64,000 bases of DNA from Gorsachius magnificus (Eukaryota > Chordata > Aves > Pelecaniformes > Ardeidae), in assembly GCA_034008185.1 (NCBI GenBank), contig CM067095.1, forward strand, positions 5,688,610 to 5,752,609. The letters are read 5' to 3'. The translations under genes and the position numbers were made by a program. Under the pieces are notes generated by a model. The model searched no databases. It was not told the origin of the DNA and saw only the letters and a list, made by a program, of their open reading frames with translations. Of this stretch, positions 52,541 through 64,000 are shown piece by piece. Each line of letters opens with the position of its first letter. Position 1 is the stretch's first letter.

Positions 52541-55053
52541 TAAAGAAAGAGTTCATGGGTGCCTCCTGAGTTTGTTTTTAAAACAACACTCACAGCTGTA
52601 GTACTGACATTAAACCTCCAGCACCCTAATCGAAAACAGGGAATAAAAGAATCCCATTGGTCTCGAAACATTACAAATATCCTACACTGAACACCGGGGC
52701 GTCACGTCACTGGCTATGGATGTTGACTTGCTTCTTTATGCTCCCTCCACCTTCCCCCATGCAACATCCAACAGCTGATTATTCTGTTGTTTGTAGTAGA
52801 CTGAAGTAATTAAGCTTAACCCTAGTCCTGTGGGAGTCCCAGAGAAGGTTAGTGATCCACAGGCATGACATGCTGTTATTTATAGCTGATTAAGTTCTAT
52901 TTATCTACATTTAAATGTTGCAGGAGATGGGAGAGATCCCAAAACACATCTGTGTCTTATTAGAAACACCAGCTGTGTGTGGTAGCTTAAAGTTTGCCTT
53001 TCTTGAGAGGTTATAAGGGGAAAAAAAAACCCAACCCAGAATAATTCAAATTCTTCACTGTAGCTAAATAAATTGGTGTGGTTTAGTCATGATCTTTGAG
53101 ATGTAAGCCTGACATTCCATGCAACTGAACTGCTTCTGGGGTCAAACTCAAACCCAAAATTAGCTAGGCCACTTTGAAGCTGTTCTGAGCCCTGTAATTG
53201 CACTTAACTTTTACTGTAAGACTGTTCACATCTTAAGAGACATGAGAAAGGTGACCAGCAGGTCACAAACCAGATCTTTAGAGCCATAACTTCTGAGCCT
53301 CTATGCATTTAGGAAGAGCGCTGTCACTAGCAAGACCCTCTGCTCATATATGATCCATTTTCACACGCAACCAAAGCAAGATGAGCAAATGGAGGGGATG
53401 CAGTTCTGTCACCACCCCTTCCTTCAGACAGACTGGGTGCTAGTGTCCAGAGTAGCGACAGAGGTTGGCATTAAAACCTTTATGTTTGCTTCCTCCAAAT
53501 TTAAATTACTGCATTTGTGGTGGTAGAGAACAATAACGGAATTACTTGCATGCGAATTGTGTGAAATTTCTTTGGTAACTGTCCCAGCCCAGAAGAGCTA
53601 GCTGAGTTTCACTTTTAGCATCACCTGAAATGGAGCTGAGATTCAAAATGAGACTTCAGGGTAAAAAGCAAAACCTCTGAGTTTTGCAACAAGTTCTTTG
53701 AAATGGCCTGCCAGAGCTTTGATAACTCCTTCTTGCACAGGAATCAGTGAGACTGTATCCACACCAGCTCTGTGAAACCATGCATCTTGAAGGGAGGACA
53801 CCCATGAGGACTACTTTCACCCACGCCACTGACTGCAGTCTTCTGGCAGAAGATTAACCAGCTGCCAATCACTCCACAACAGACCACATTGCCGTGGCTG
53901 CTCACCTTGGGCTTCATTTGCAATTCTCATGCACAGTTTGACCCAGGTGGTGAAAGCCACCCAACTCCCCCTTTTGCAAGTTCTCCTGCAAGCTCCAGTT
54001 GCTGGCCATCCCCACACCACGCAGTGGCCAGCAACTCCTCACTCTTACCAGTCCCAGCCCACATCTACTCAAGCGATGCAAGCATGGGCTGATACTAACA
54101 GAGCGTTAAACCTCGAATTAGAGTATGGCTGGAGCGAGCCTGGGATATTTCCACAGTTTCCCCGAGCAAGGCAATGCTGCCAGCTCTTTGTTTTGTTGTG
54201 AGGCATGTGACAATTTGGCATCATCCTCTAAGTTCTGAAATTTGCTGGAACAAAAGAAATGTTATGCTTTCATTAAGAGGAAAAAACAAAGTGTACAGTC
54301 TCAAGTTATAAACACAGACTTGAAAATATAGCCCATGAGTGCCTGAACACAATTAAGAAGAATCTAACCCAGTACTCATTAAGTGTCTCAGTTGCTGGGT
54401 AGCTTATTTGTTCATTCTTATTATTTGATTAATTTGGTAACTCGTTTGGAGTTGTACTTCTGCTGTGGTTCATCTTTTGCTCAATCACTCTTTCACAGGC
54501 CTTCTGTACAACCCTAAGGGAACCACGTAGTCACCCTACAGCTCAGTCCAGTATTTCTGAAAATAGAGCCTGATCGTTTTTTTTGCTTCCAACTTTGACT
54601 GCCTTATTTACCTAGTGTCATTTCTTCTAGGGCTAGAGGTGGTTTACATCATGCCCCTCAGAATGTCTCCAATACGAGTACCTAAGTAATACAAAAATCA
54701 ACAAACGATCATCACATCAGAAACCTAATCTTCACAATCTCAGCAACTAATCTGTTCCCGGACAGGAACCAGAGCTCCAACACAAACGCTGCCCCATTAA
54801 AAACTTGCCATGTATATGCTATCACCCACATATAAACAAAATTTTTAGCTCAGTGGTCTCATAAAACTGATGTTTTGAGATAGAACCAATAGACAGAATG
54901 ATCAGCTGCTTAACTGCTAAATTCTCTTACCGGCGCTTTTAGATGATGCGTTTCAGCAGTTGCAAACATACATGGGCATACATTCAGTAAATCAACCGCC
55001 CAAAAGGTTCCTCCCATATTACAGGAAAAAAACAAGCATTTTGAGTTAAAAAC

Positions 55054-55092
55054 AAGGAAAAAAACCAAAACCAAAACCAACAACAAAGCAAA
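55054..55092 (+). repeat. (CCAAAA)n A-rich tract
   Basis: AACCAAAACCAAAACC-type units, with more scattered AAACAAAAC words nearby. Tracts of this kind are common in bird introns. Confidence 0.8.
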
Positions 55093-56929
55093 GTCTGGTT
55101 ATTCCAGAGTACCATTTCCCCTGGTATTTTGTGTTGCAATTATTTACATATCCCCAGACAGTCAAACTGATGTGGTCCAAAGTTTTCTTGTGGACTTTGT
55201 AGAACATGTCGTGCCTGTGCCAAGTGGAGCTCACTTAGAGTGTTATCAGGCTGAAAGGTGGAACAGAGGATACACTACATTTGCTACTAAAGAAAAAAAA
55301 AAAATACATCAGTAAGCTACATGAAATCAGCTCGTAAGAAATACCAAGTCAAAAAACCACAACAAAATGAAAACCAAATTCAAGGACACTACAGGAAGTA
55401 GGCACGAGTTGCAACCACCTTGACACCTCGAGCCTCTTTGGTCTGATGAACAGCACTGGTAACCAACACCTTCCAGTTCTGCAACATCCAGCTTCTCAAC
55501 AACTTCAACACAGGGGCTCAATGGTGAATACATTATCGCATATTTTAGCCCAGAACATAAAGAAACGTACTTGAAAGCTGCAATTAAGGCTTCCTTGCAT
55601 ATTGTCCCAAATAATCTTTTCTCCACTCTTGCAGTTGCAAGATAAAAACATACAATGTGTAAATACTCACCAGTTAGATCTCCACCAGGCTCAGCAGCTG
55701 CAATCCTGATGCCCTGCCTGCCACAGCTCCTGGCGGAGCCGCATCCTTATAACCACAGGACAAAAGTACATCGCCTGGTAAACACCGCAGCACAGCGTTG
55801 TAAAGGACAAGGTGGAGATCCAGTCTTAGCAACAGGACGCTCCTCTTGATACTCAAATATTAATGGTAATATTTGTTACACATCAGTATGTTACAAATGC
55901 TGCTTGCCAGAAGAATTACAACTGTCCTGTTGTGCCAGCAATACTACGTAGTCATCTGTACGTTGTTAAAAAAGGTCATGCTTTTAGATAGGAGAACCCA
56001 GGTGGTGTAATGCAAGCAGCTCTACTGCCTACCAGTAACCCTGCTTCTGTCCCCTTCAATACATACGCATGGAAGGAGTTCAACTGGAGGTTTGTTAGTA
56101 GCCTCTACCTAAAAAACCCACAAAAATCACAAAACCCGAAACATAACAGTCAAAACTAGTGTAAGTGACACAAATATCCTGCCACAAACATTGGGTAGAT
56201 TTTTAAGGACTGGTATTTTACACCTCTGTTAAATGAACTGTCGTAAACTAAGATTTTTACAGGAGCTTTCTATTTTGGGAAGTAAATGGAGAATGGTACC
56301 AAGCACGCTGAGCCACCAGCCTGTCGTGTCCTCGTAGCTTCTGAAACTCTGCGTGCAGCTCAGTGCACCTAAATCAGATCAGATGGCAAGAGGCGCAGAA
56401 GTACCTTGTTTTTCTTCTTCCCATCACCAGCCACTTCCATTCCTCAGCACGAGTCACCTCCTCTACACACATACACCATTCCCAGAAAGTGCTCACAAGA
56501 GGCTCTGTGTCTCAAAATAACAACAAGATCCAAAACAAGAGCTTAAGCACTTAAACAAAAACGCGAAACAGAAGAAGGGGGGGTGGAGGAAAAAAAAAAA
56601 ATGCAGTGGAATAAATCCAAGCGTAGCTTCTCAGCAGCTCAGCAAGCCCCTAGCAAGTGCCAGGAGTTTCAAAAGAGCTGTAATCTCTAAACTGTTATCA
56701 AGGTTTTATCGCACTTGAGTTCTTATCTAAACCAAACAATCACTAGAACAGCAGCTGATAAGGCATCCTGACAAGGTAATTTCAGCAATTTAAATCCACA
56801 GCTACAGCCATCATATACTGGGAATATTTTAACACTCTTTCCAGTTTAACCTCTAATCTCTTCCTCTGTTCTTTCCAAACACAGGGCCAATTTTTCTCTC
56901 TTGCAGCCGGGCACACTTCCCGACATCGC

Positions 56930-57420
56930 TTGTGTTACGGGCAGGTGCCCTTTGAGCTCTCCCCTTCAGTGTGTGCAGCCCATCCACCAGCGCCGGCTTG
57001 CTTAATCAAAAGGATCATTATTTTCTCTCTGAATTCAAGTGGCCGTCTCCCCTGGCTTGACAAAGGTCCATCGTTAAAAGCAGTGGCTACATCTGTCACA
57101 AGCTGTTGTGTGGGAAAGGAGCGGGAAATCAAAGGCAGCAAACATGATGCAGGATCAGCCTTGGCCCGGGGGTAATTTGGTGTAACACAATAGAAATAGT
57201 TTATTTGTAGCCCTGTGGGATTCTCACCTAGAACGCCTCACCCATGTGTCGCAGGGCAGGATTTGCTCAGGAGCCTTTTAGCTCAACGTCTCCTCCTCCA
57301 AAATCATTCATTGGCCGGAAAACCGGGTATCTTTGTCTCCATTTTTGCTTGTAACAGACTTTTTACATCAGGCCAGAATTTGATTCATGGGACATCCGAA
57401 AACATTCATGCTAAATGTAG
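56930..57420. promoter_or_regulatory. Candidate conserved non-coding block
   Basis: A repeat-free block with AATCAAAAGGATCATTA (TCF/LEF-like), CCTTTTAGCTC and TTCATTGGCCGGAAAACC words. Open frames are short on both strands. Possible enhancer by appearance only. Confidence 0.3.
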
Positions 57421-58799
57421 CTAGCAGGTGACATCCAAAAGCAAAACAAAACCAGCTACCTCAACTGGACAGAAGCATCAGTCGATCTGATGCAATTTCT
57501 TCTGGACACTAGGCACTGCCTTGACACAATTCCTAATTATTTCTCTCCTTATGCTGGGGCAGAAAAGTGATATTAAGCTACTATAACACATTCCTGTGCC
57601 TCCAAAGCTAAGCAGCAACTTGCCAATATCACATCATGTTTCTGGACTTAAGACAGGGCAGAGCAGGTTTAGAACCACCCAAGTTTACCCTTGGTTTTCC
57701 ACAGCTCCTGCGAGGCCGGGGAGCCAAGCACGGCTCTTGTGCAATCGCCCTGGGCACACCCAGCATCTGCAAGTGCATGGGAAAGAGCAGCCAGAGCTCC
57801 TAAGGTTACTCCAGTAACCAGAGGAAAGTTCCTGGAGTAAACTGCAACCGGGTCCCTTCTGTGGTGCCATACCTGACTTTGTCAGAGCTGTTGTCTTCAT
57901 ATGAACAGAAAGTGAACGGTGTAAACCAGAGAAATTGCTCAATTCCCTCAGGTTGAACTTTCAAAATCAGGAAAGGGAATTCAAGATTCCTTGGCATATG
58001 CGCACAGGGAAAAAAAGCCCCAACCAGATGCTGCAAAAACCAAGAAATCCCTTCACTAAGGATGGAAAATTCCTTTACACCCTATTTCAAAAACTTTCTT
58101 CAATCAAAACTTAATGAATCAAGAGACAAAACAGATGCAAAATCCCATTTTCCTCTATAAATCATTGTGTCTGACATGTGAAATGCAAACTAATTTGTTT
58201 AAATTACAAGACTTAAATGTGGTTATAGAAATAATAGAGTGTCTTCAGATTTTAATCAGGAAAAATATATCTTGAGTTTCAGAAAAATTACCCAGCTCAA
58301 GCAGTAACAGAACATATAAATATAGCATGGTACCCTTCGCTAGCCCAAAGAGCGATGAGTTATTTCCTTTCTCTTACAGGGTGAAGACTGATCATTTTGT
58401 CATTCCTGAATACCTCTGACTGGGACAATACTGGCTCTCTGGCAGGGAAACCCATCAAAAAAACCCCTTTGAAAATCTTGATGCATTTGAATATAGCTCT
58501 AAAGGAGGCAACACCAAGATCCAGAAGCATGAGTGTCTAACGCGAAGGAAGAAAGTAATTGTCTAGTTCTAAATAGCCGTGCCGTTTGTACCAAAGTACA
58601 CATCATCTGCGTGCTCTTCCACCACGGCTTTTGGGGGGGATTATCGGGGTTGGATATTGTATTCCAATGGGTCTCTATTGTAGAATTTTTGCAAGGAGTG
58701 TGCATTACACCCCAGTCCAACTGATCTGCTTCAAGAACAAATGAACGTTACAGTTCAACACGTTTCTTCAACGAACCCCGGAGCGCACAGCAAACGTGC

Positions 58800-59080
58800 C
58801 TGTGAAAGCACGGTTCCGATACATCCACTCAGCATTTAAAACATCCAATCCAACCTGCCATAAACTGTCACTTCAGGCATTTATGGCAGACAGTAAACAC
58901 ATGCTTATCAGAGAACAGCTCAGCCAATGGAGCAGCATTTCTTATCAAATCAACGGCTTATCAGGGAGCCTAACAAAAATAAAGGTTACACCATATGGTC
59001 TCCTCCTTTTTACCTCTGCTCCATCGAGACGTATGACTTCAATTAAAGCTACATTGCTCAGGCTTTGTAGACTTGCTTCC
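58800..59080. promoter_or_regulatory. Candidate conserved non-coding block with inverted repeat
   Basis: Contains the TGCCATAAA/TTTATGGCA inverted repeat, two CTTATCA words (58902, 58937; GATA-like on the minus strand), a third TTATCA at 58968, and CCAATGG. No repeats and no coding signal. Confidence 0.33.
58856..58888. repeat. Inverted repeat TGCCATAAA / TTTATGGCA
   Basis: Perfect 9-bp arms (58856-58864 and 58880-58888) are separated by 15 bases. The TTTATGG half resembles a CDX/posterior HOX-type site. That is a motif resemblance only. Confidence 0.8.
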
Positions 59081-59754
59081 TCCTTGTCTGCCCTTGAAAG
59101 CAAAATCCTACCTTTAGAGCAAGGCCCATGGAAACAATCCCCTACAAAACCCTGCTGAACTTGACAAATATCCCATCGACCCAGCTTTTGCCATCAGAGG
59201 CAATCTCTTGTGCCCACCTGCACGAATCGATAGCTCGACACGACAGCGTTCACCTTCCGCGAGCCCCCCCGGCATCTGCTCACGCGCAGCTTCCCGCGCT
59301 TCAGCAGCAAAATGAAGGTCCAGAGGCATCGCAAGTGACCACGGTGCGCTTCTGTGCCGGGGGATATTTGCACAGTCACAGGAATCACACTTAAATTCTA
59401 TCAGCAGAGACCATTTCCGCTGTTAGTGCCAGACGGTGATTTGGTTAACCAAATTAACAAATGAAAACCAAAAAAGACCAATACATTTGGAAAGAACTCA
59501 GATTCCCTAATGTCCACCTTTTACCAGGAGTTGCCTAAAAACATTAGCTCACGTTGCTTATATAAAAGGTTGCGTGAACAAGGGCATTTCTGAAGCACAG
59601 AGAAGCGAGTATTTTTGTTTGACCAATGCAGGTATTAAAGCTCCCTTCGAAAGGCCCATTTGGCCACACAAACCGAGTGATTCCCCCTCCCGCGGTTGCT
59701 CTGTACCACGCCACAGCCCCGCCCTCTCACTGGCAAAGTAACAAGAGCCCCTTC

Positions 59755-60600
59755 AAACAGAATAGGTCAGATCTGCCTCTAACTTACATGAACTTAATTA
59801 ACAATCACCTAATTAACTGTGGCTTAACAGTTGATACTATTATTAGATCACCTTCCATCCCTAAGTTTACAGCAGTGGTGCTGGGAGTAACGACGTACGG
59901 GGCAGCCAGACGGACACAGAGCAGCAGGTTTCTTGTGCGACTATTCACGCCGTTTTCTGACACAACTGCTATTCAATTAAATGCAACTGTTTGTACTTAC
60001 GTTCACACAAGTAAATTCCTAAATTAAAAAGGATCAGAAGAGTTTCGGGTGCTGAGCTGCTGACAGCTGGCGAACTGTACTTCACGCTTCCCAAAGTCTC
60101 CTCTGCTTCCAGGGAACAGGCTGGTGAAGAGTTACTCAACACAAGAAAGAGACCCTCTGGATTTTTTTTTTATTCGGATCAGGTTTTTCAGATTACAAAG
60201 CAGCTGCCAGTACTATCACAGGACTAGGCAAATAAGGACTTCTTAAAAATTCAATAGAAGCAGCCAAACTACTCACTCACCACTTTAAACTACACAGTCC
60301 TGGTAAATCCATGCTCCTGTTCTCGACACGTGAAAGTTCCTTCTAACACATCTACCTCATCAGATATTATACATTAACCTGAAAAATTGAATTACCCCGT
60401 AAAGTGGTCTGTTATTTCTCTCTACTTTTGATATGATCAAAGAATAAAACATTTGGGGTCTATAATCTCTTGTTGACAACACTTTATTTTGCTGAGTTGT
60501 ATGATTGGGAACAAGAAGCATTCATTTGTACTTACAGACAGAGCCTGATTTTAATCAGTATTATCCAAACCGCCGCAGTGATATTTGCTACGTTTTGAGA
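59755..60600. promoter_or_regulatory. Candidate conserved non-coding block
   Basis: AT-rich with ACTTAATTAACAATCACC, CTAATTAACTG, TTAACAGTTGATAC and TTTTGATATGATCAAAG words. TTTGATATGATCAAA is close to an inverted TTTGAT pair (TCF/LEF-like). Nothing coding. Confidence 0.3.
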
Positions 60601-62379
60601 GCATAAAACTCACTGTGCCACCACCAAAGGTAATCAACGCAGGATTTTTCTTACAAGCTGGAACGACATCCTCGCACCGTTCTGCTGCCACACAGCCAAG
60701 AGCAGAGCTTTGCTGAGCCCAAGTGCAACTTGGCCAGCGCTGCTCACAGTTCTTACAGCTCGACTACAGACGGAAATGACTCCAAATTGAGGCAGGATAT
60801 GAATTTAAAGAGCGCTATTCCTTTCAGATAAGGAGCCTTTTCCAGTTCCCTTTACTACACTGAATTAAGGTAAACTGCTGAGAGCCACGAGGTGAGCTCT
60901 TTCGGGTCATTTCTTCTTGTCAAGATCTGGGGGCTGCTGAAAATGCTGCTTGGGCCACCACCTCTGCCCCGAGCAGCACCCTGCCACCTCGGCGCCTGGT
61001 TCCGCACCTCCTGCCTGTGCCGCAGCCTGATGGCCTCCTCGGATGGCTAGCAATGGTCTCAATCTCGAAGAACTTTCCTACCGATTAGCTGTCTTTTTGT
61101 CGATAAAAATCTTTAAAAATCGCTACTCATCTCTTCTTTCAATCCTATTGACAGCTTTTTTGCCAAGAAAAAACATGAAAGGAGTTCCAATTTTTTATTA
61201 TTCTTTTTTAAATCATTGCCAAATAATTCTGTACCGTCTTCACAGATTACCCATGTATGCTGTTGTTACCAAGCCAGGTTAAATTTAGTTGTAACGTAAT
61301 GCACTTACAACTCGGCGAACTCATAAACACAAACCTGCCTTGATAAGCAAGCAATAAAAGCTTGTCCTTTATTGCCACCAAGGTAATTCATACTTTAATA
61401 TACCTATTATTTCAGTACTAAGATTATTTTACTGCAGCAAATTGAATTCCTCATGAAGGAAATAAAAGAAAAGAAAATGCGTGAGAAACGCTGAAGCAAA
61501 ACTCTGATTCTGTGAGAGACTACGAAGAAAAAATTTCAGAGAAACTGAAATTAGTACTGATATTACAAGAAAGGGTATCTTAGAATAACATTATTTCTCA
61601 TAGTGTTGCTGGGATAATTTGAAGATTGTCAAGACTAAGCATTTCTATACTGCACTTCATGCAAGACTATCAGAGAATAAGCATTAAGCAACCCATTCCA
61701 CAGCTGCCTCGAGGACAGGAGTCCCGGTCGCGAGCAAAGAAACCCTGTAGTAGGCAAAATGCTGCAAGTTAGAATCTGAGGTCTTATTTCTGCCTCACGC
61801 TTTCTCACTATTGAGAAATGCTTCCCTTTCCACAGCCTGGAACCAATTTGCAAATTGTTCTTTTACTAGCGCTCAAAAAATTGGGAACAGGTTGAAAGAT
61901 CATGGGTAGTCCTGAGAACTTACCCCATTGGTGCAAAGATTTAGAAGGCAAGATAACTATCTGCTGTACGCTGGAACAGCTGAGAGTCAGAACTCTTGTT
62001 CCCATTCGTAATCTTAACGCTCCAGAAAGGTTTGCATTAACACAAATTTTGTATTCAGAGAATCACACACCACTATCATCATCCTAACCCCCCGCTCAAT
62101 GTTTTGTACCATACGACATTTCTTGATCAATACTAACACGATTCACAAATTGGTAGAGGATTTAGAAATACAGTTTGTGTTTTATTCCTTTGGAAGTCTC
62201 CAAGACCTTAATTATAGGGAGGCTAATCTTTTTTTCCAACAAGGAGAACGTTAACTAGTTCATTTCTATTCAACAGTCAATCTGATGTAACTGATATTTC
62301 AGTAACGCAGGTTTACTACGCTTTAATAGGAGACGAGAATACAGATGAAGCCACTCAACATGAGCTACAGCCAACACAA

Positions 62380-62424
62380 CCTAAACTAAAAAAAACTAAA
62401 CTAAACCTAAACTAAACCTAAACC
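62380..62424 (+). repeat. (CTAAA)/(CCTAAA)n tandem tract
   Basis: Units of CTAAA and CCTAAA alternate over about 45 bases. The unit resembles a degenerate telomere-type repeat (CCCTAA) but lacks the third C. Confidence 0.85.
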
Positions 62425-62525
62425 TCTTCCGCTTCAGGTGGGTATTGCACAGCTGCGGAGCGGTTTTACCTGAAGCAAGTTGCTCTCCATTTTGCAGCAG
62501 ACACACGTCCCATGTCAAAAGCCCT

Positions 62526-62555
62526 ACCACCACCACCACCACCACCACCGCCGCT
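62526..62555 (+). repeat. (CCA)n trinucleotide tract
   Basis: Eight or so CCA units are followed by CCGCCG. The tract can be read as polyhistidine on the plus strand but lies in no credible gene. Confidence 0.9.
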
Positions 62556-63441
62556 GCCCGGCGGCTGCATCAGGAGATCAAGCAGAGGACAACCCGTCAG
62601 GAGCCCGAGCACAGGGAGAGGCAGGAACGGCCTCGTTTCCTACCATTATTAATGCGTGGCAGCGTACAAAGGCCGGTATCGGGACAGAGGCTCACCAGAT
62701 GGTGTACGCATCCCAGTGGAGAACACCCTGCCCTAAAAGACCTACGGCTACAGTTTAACGATGCAACGTAACACTGGCAAAACCGTGCTGTAAAGAATTG
62801 TGTCATTTTGTTAACTCTAGAGGACTTGGCTTTTCTCATGTTTTAGTTGAAGGTACAGGAGGGGAAAAGGGAAGGCAGAATAACCCCAGCTGAGCTGCTG
62901 GCATGGCTTCCATAGGCGGAGAGGGAATTCGGAAAGACTGCAAAGGAAACTAAAGCAGCATCTGTTTCGATTTTAGGAGGCAGGCTTCCCTATGCATTAA
63001 CAAGCAGTCAGATAAAACATGAGCTACAACACTCCTTCGGTGCTTAGCAATGGCTAGGACACTTGTGAAGGAAAAACGGGGCTGATGTTTGCACTCAGTA
63101 GATGCCAGATGAGAAAGCCAGACTTTAATTAATGTGGTTAAAAATGAAGCATCCTTTTTCTGCGTATAGCATTACAGTGCAGAATGTGCCATCGGAGGAT
63201 GAGTCTGTTGTCATTGAGCACTTCAGGCTTCTCCTTCAGACTGAGATCTGCTGTATGCAAGAATCAGGCTCTAAGCAATTAGAGGAGTTTACAGAGTATT
63301 TTAATTTTCCAGGAAGATAAGTAAAGAGAGGTTTCTCAGTAACACAAGGATTGAAACAGAATTGGGATCTCCGCCGAGTACAGCAGTGTTGTAAGCAATA
63401 ACCACCACCCCCACCAAAAACGAAGTTGGAAAACAGGGAAA

Positions 63442-63480
63442 AGAATAAGAAAAAAATAAAATAAAAATAAAATAAAAAAA
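63442..63480 (+). repeat. (AAAAT)n A-rich tract
   Basis: AAAAT/AAAATA units and A runs over about 40 bases. Simple sequence. Confidence 0.85.
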
Positions 63481-64000
63481 TCAAAGTACTTTTACCTTCT
63501 ACCTCCCCACCAAACTGAAATCAAGCAGTCAAAAACATGCTGGCTGCACCCACACCACAGAGAAACTAAAGAGGAAGGCAGGACCAGAACCGTTTCCCTC
63601 GTATCTCCCATCTTCAGCTACCCGCAGCCACAGTTCACCAAGCTTGTTTCCACTGACTGCCGTGGAAAGCCCATGTTCCCCGACACAGCCTGGCTGCAGT
63701 TCCCACGCCACCAGAGGCCAGGAGATATCTGGGCTAACACAACCCTGCACTGGCCACTAGACAGCACGAGTTTGTTCGTCACTACAATGAGAACAAGAAA
63801 TGATGAAAGCCACAAAGATTAAGAGCAAAAGAAAAATGTGAAATCCAGAGAAGTGAAAGCTACAGTACAGGACAGTTATAGAGGCAGGTTAATTATTAAC
63901 ACCGAGGACTCACCATCCCCTAAATCTTTAAAAATGTTTAACTAGCAGTTAGAGCCACAGTAAGGAAAGTATGTGGCTGAGTCTTCTTTCCATTTTGCAG

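Larger units (their letters stand above)
14864..64000 (-). other. FBRSL1: FBRSL1-like intron upstream of the 34-codon exon (at least 49.1 kb)
   Basis: This is intron on the minus strand, ending in a long pyrimidine tract and CTAG acceptor just before 14863. I searched for the upstream family exons (a DGFA segment and an ALKPxER segment) on the minus strand without success, so the donor of this intron probably lies beyond 64000. Very long introns in the 5' half are known for AUTS2, and this fits. The intron holds one CR1 relic, two MIR-like relics, homopolymer and simple repeats, two CpG-dense patches and several AT-rich candidate regulatory blocks, listed separately. Otherwise I see nothing recognisable in it. 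Confidence 0.7.

Noticed and set aside
55663..55760. Possible minus-strand exon ending at a GTGAGT donor near 55668
   Set aside because: A good donor-like site, but no pyrimidine tract acceptor upstream. The open frame is short, bounded by a stop, and unlike any family segment.
1..64000. tRNA, rRNA, CRISPR array, prokaryotic operon or viral genome
   Set aside because: No tRNA arms, rRNA signatures, regularly spaced repeats, operon-like packed frames or viral gene order seen. Exon structure, repeats and composition are vertebrate.

Overview
This is vertebrate intronic DNA, most likely from a bird. I found no bacterial-style operon, tRNA, rRNA, CRISPR array or complete gene. The only convincing coding sequence is two short exons on the minus strand. 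Together they read as a continuous piece of an AUTS2-family protein, and the wording fits FBRSL1 (fibrosin-like 1) better than AUTS2. One is a 102-nt exon (14762-14863, 34 codons). The other is a 36-nt micro-exon (3480-3515, 12 codons, SSAQSLSGRGYS). Both have polypyrimidine-AG acceptors and GTAAGT donors, both are phase 0, and they join without a break as ...RDRLSD|SSAQ....

Layout in the direction of transcription (high to low coordinates): 64000-14864 is at least 49 kb of the intron upstream of the 34-codon exon. Then comes the 102-nt exon, an 11,246-bp intron (14761-3516), the 36-nt exon, and the start of the next intron (3479-1). The exons for the family's N-terminal DGFA-type segment and for the CDSES-type segment that should follow the micro-exon were searched for by eye and not seen, so they probably lie outside the window.

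The introns are poor in interspersed repeats. I recognise one old CR1-superfamily LINE relic (about 45830-47340, minus strand, with recognisable reverse-transcriptase pieces) and three weak MIR/CORE-SINE-like relics. No young CR1 3' end, LTR, or mammalian Alu/L1/B1 is visible. Simple sequence includes a 28-base G run, a 27-base T run, and CA, CCA and TAAAC tracts. Several AT-rich blocks full of ATTA, CAAT and palindromic motifs look like the conserved non-coding elements usual in introns of developmental regulators. That is an impression from reading, not a conservation measurement. Two small CpG-dense patches (about 49410-49600 and 50880-51010) are the best places for an internal promoter or CpG-rich enhancer.

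Bird is inferred from the mix of ancient CR1 and MIR-like relics without mammalian repeats, the low repeat load, and the FBRSL1-like exons. A crocodilian or turtle is not excluded, although more CR1 would be expected there. No previously undescribed gene system is evident. The most interesting leads are two zero-length acceptor/donor junctions resembling recursive splice sites inside the 11-kb intron, a cluster of four identical GACAATTA octamers within 421 bp, and an exon-like block at 27002-27287 with good splice sites but an incompatible reading phase.
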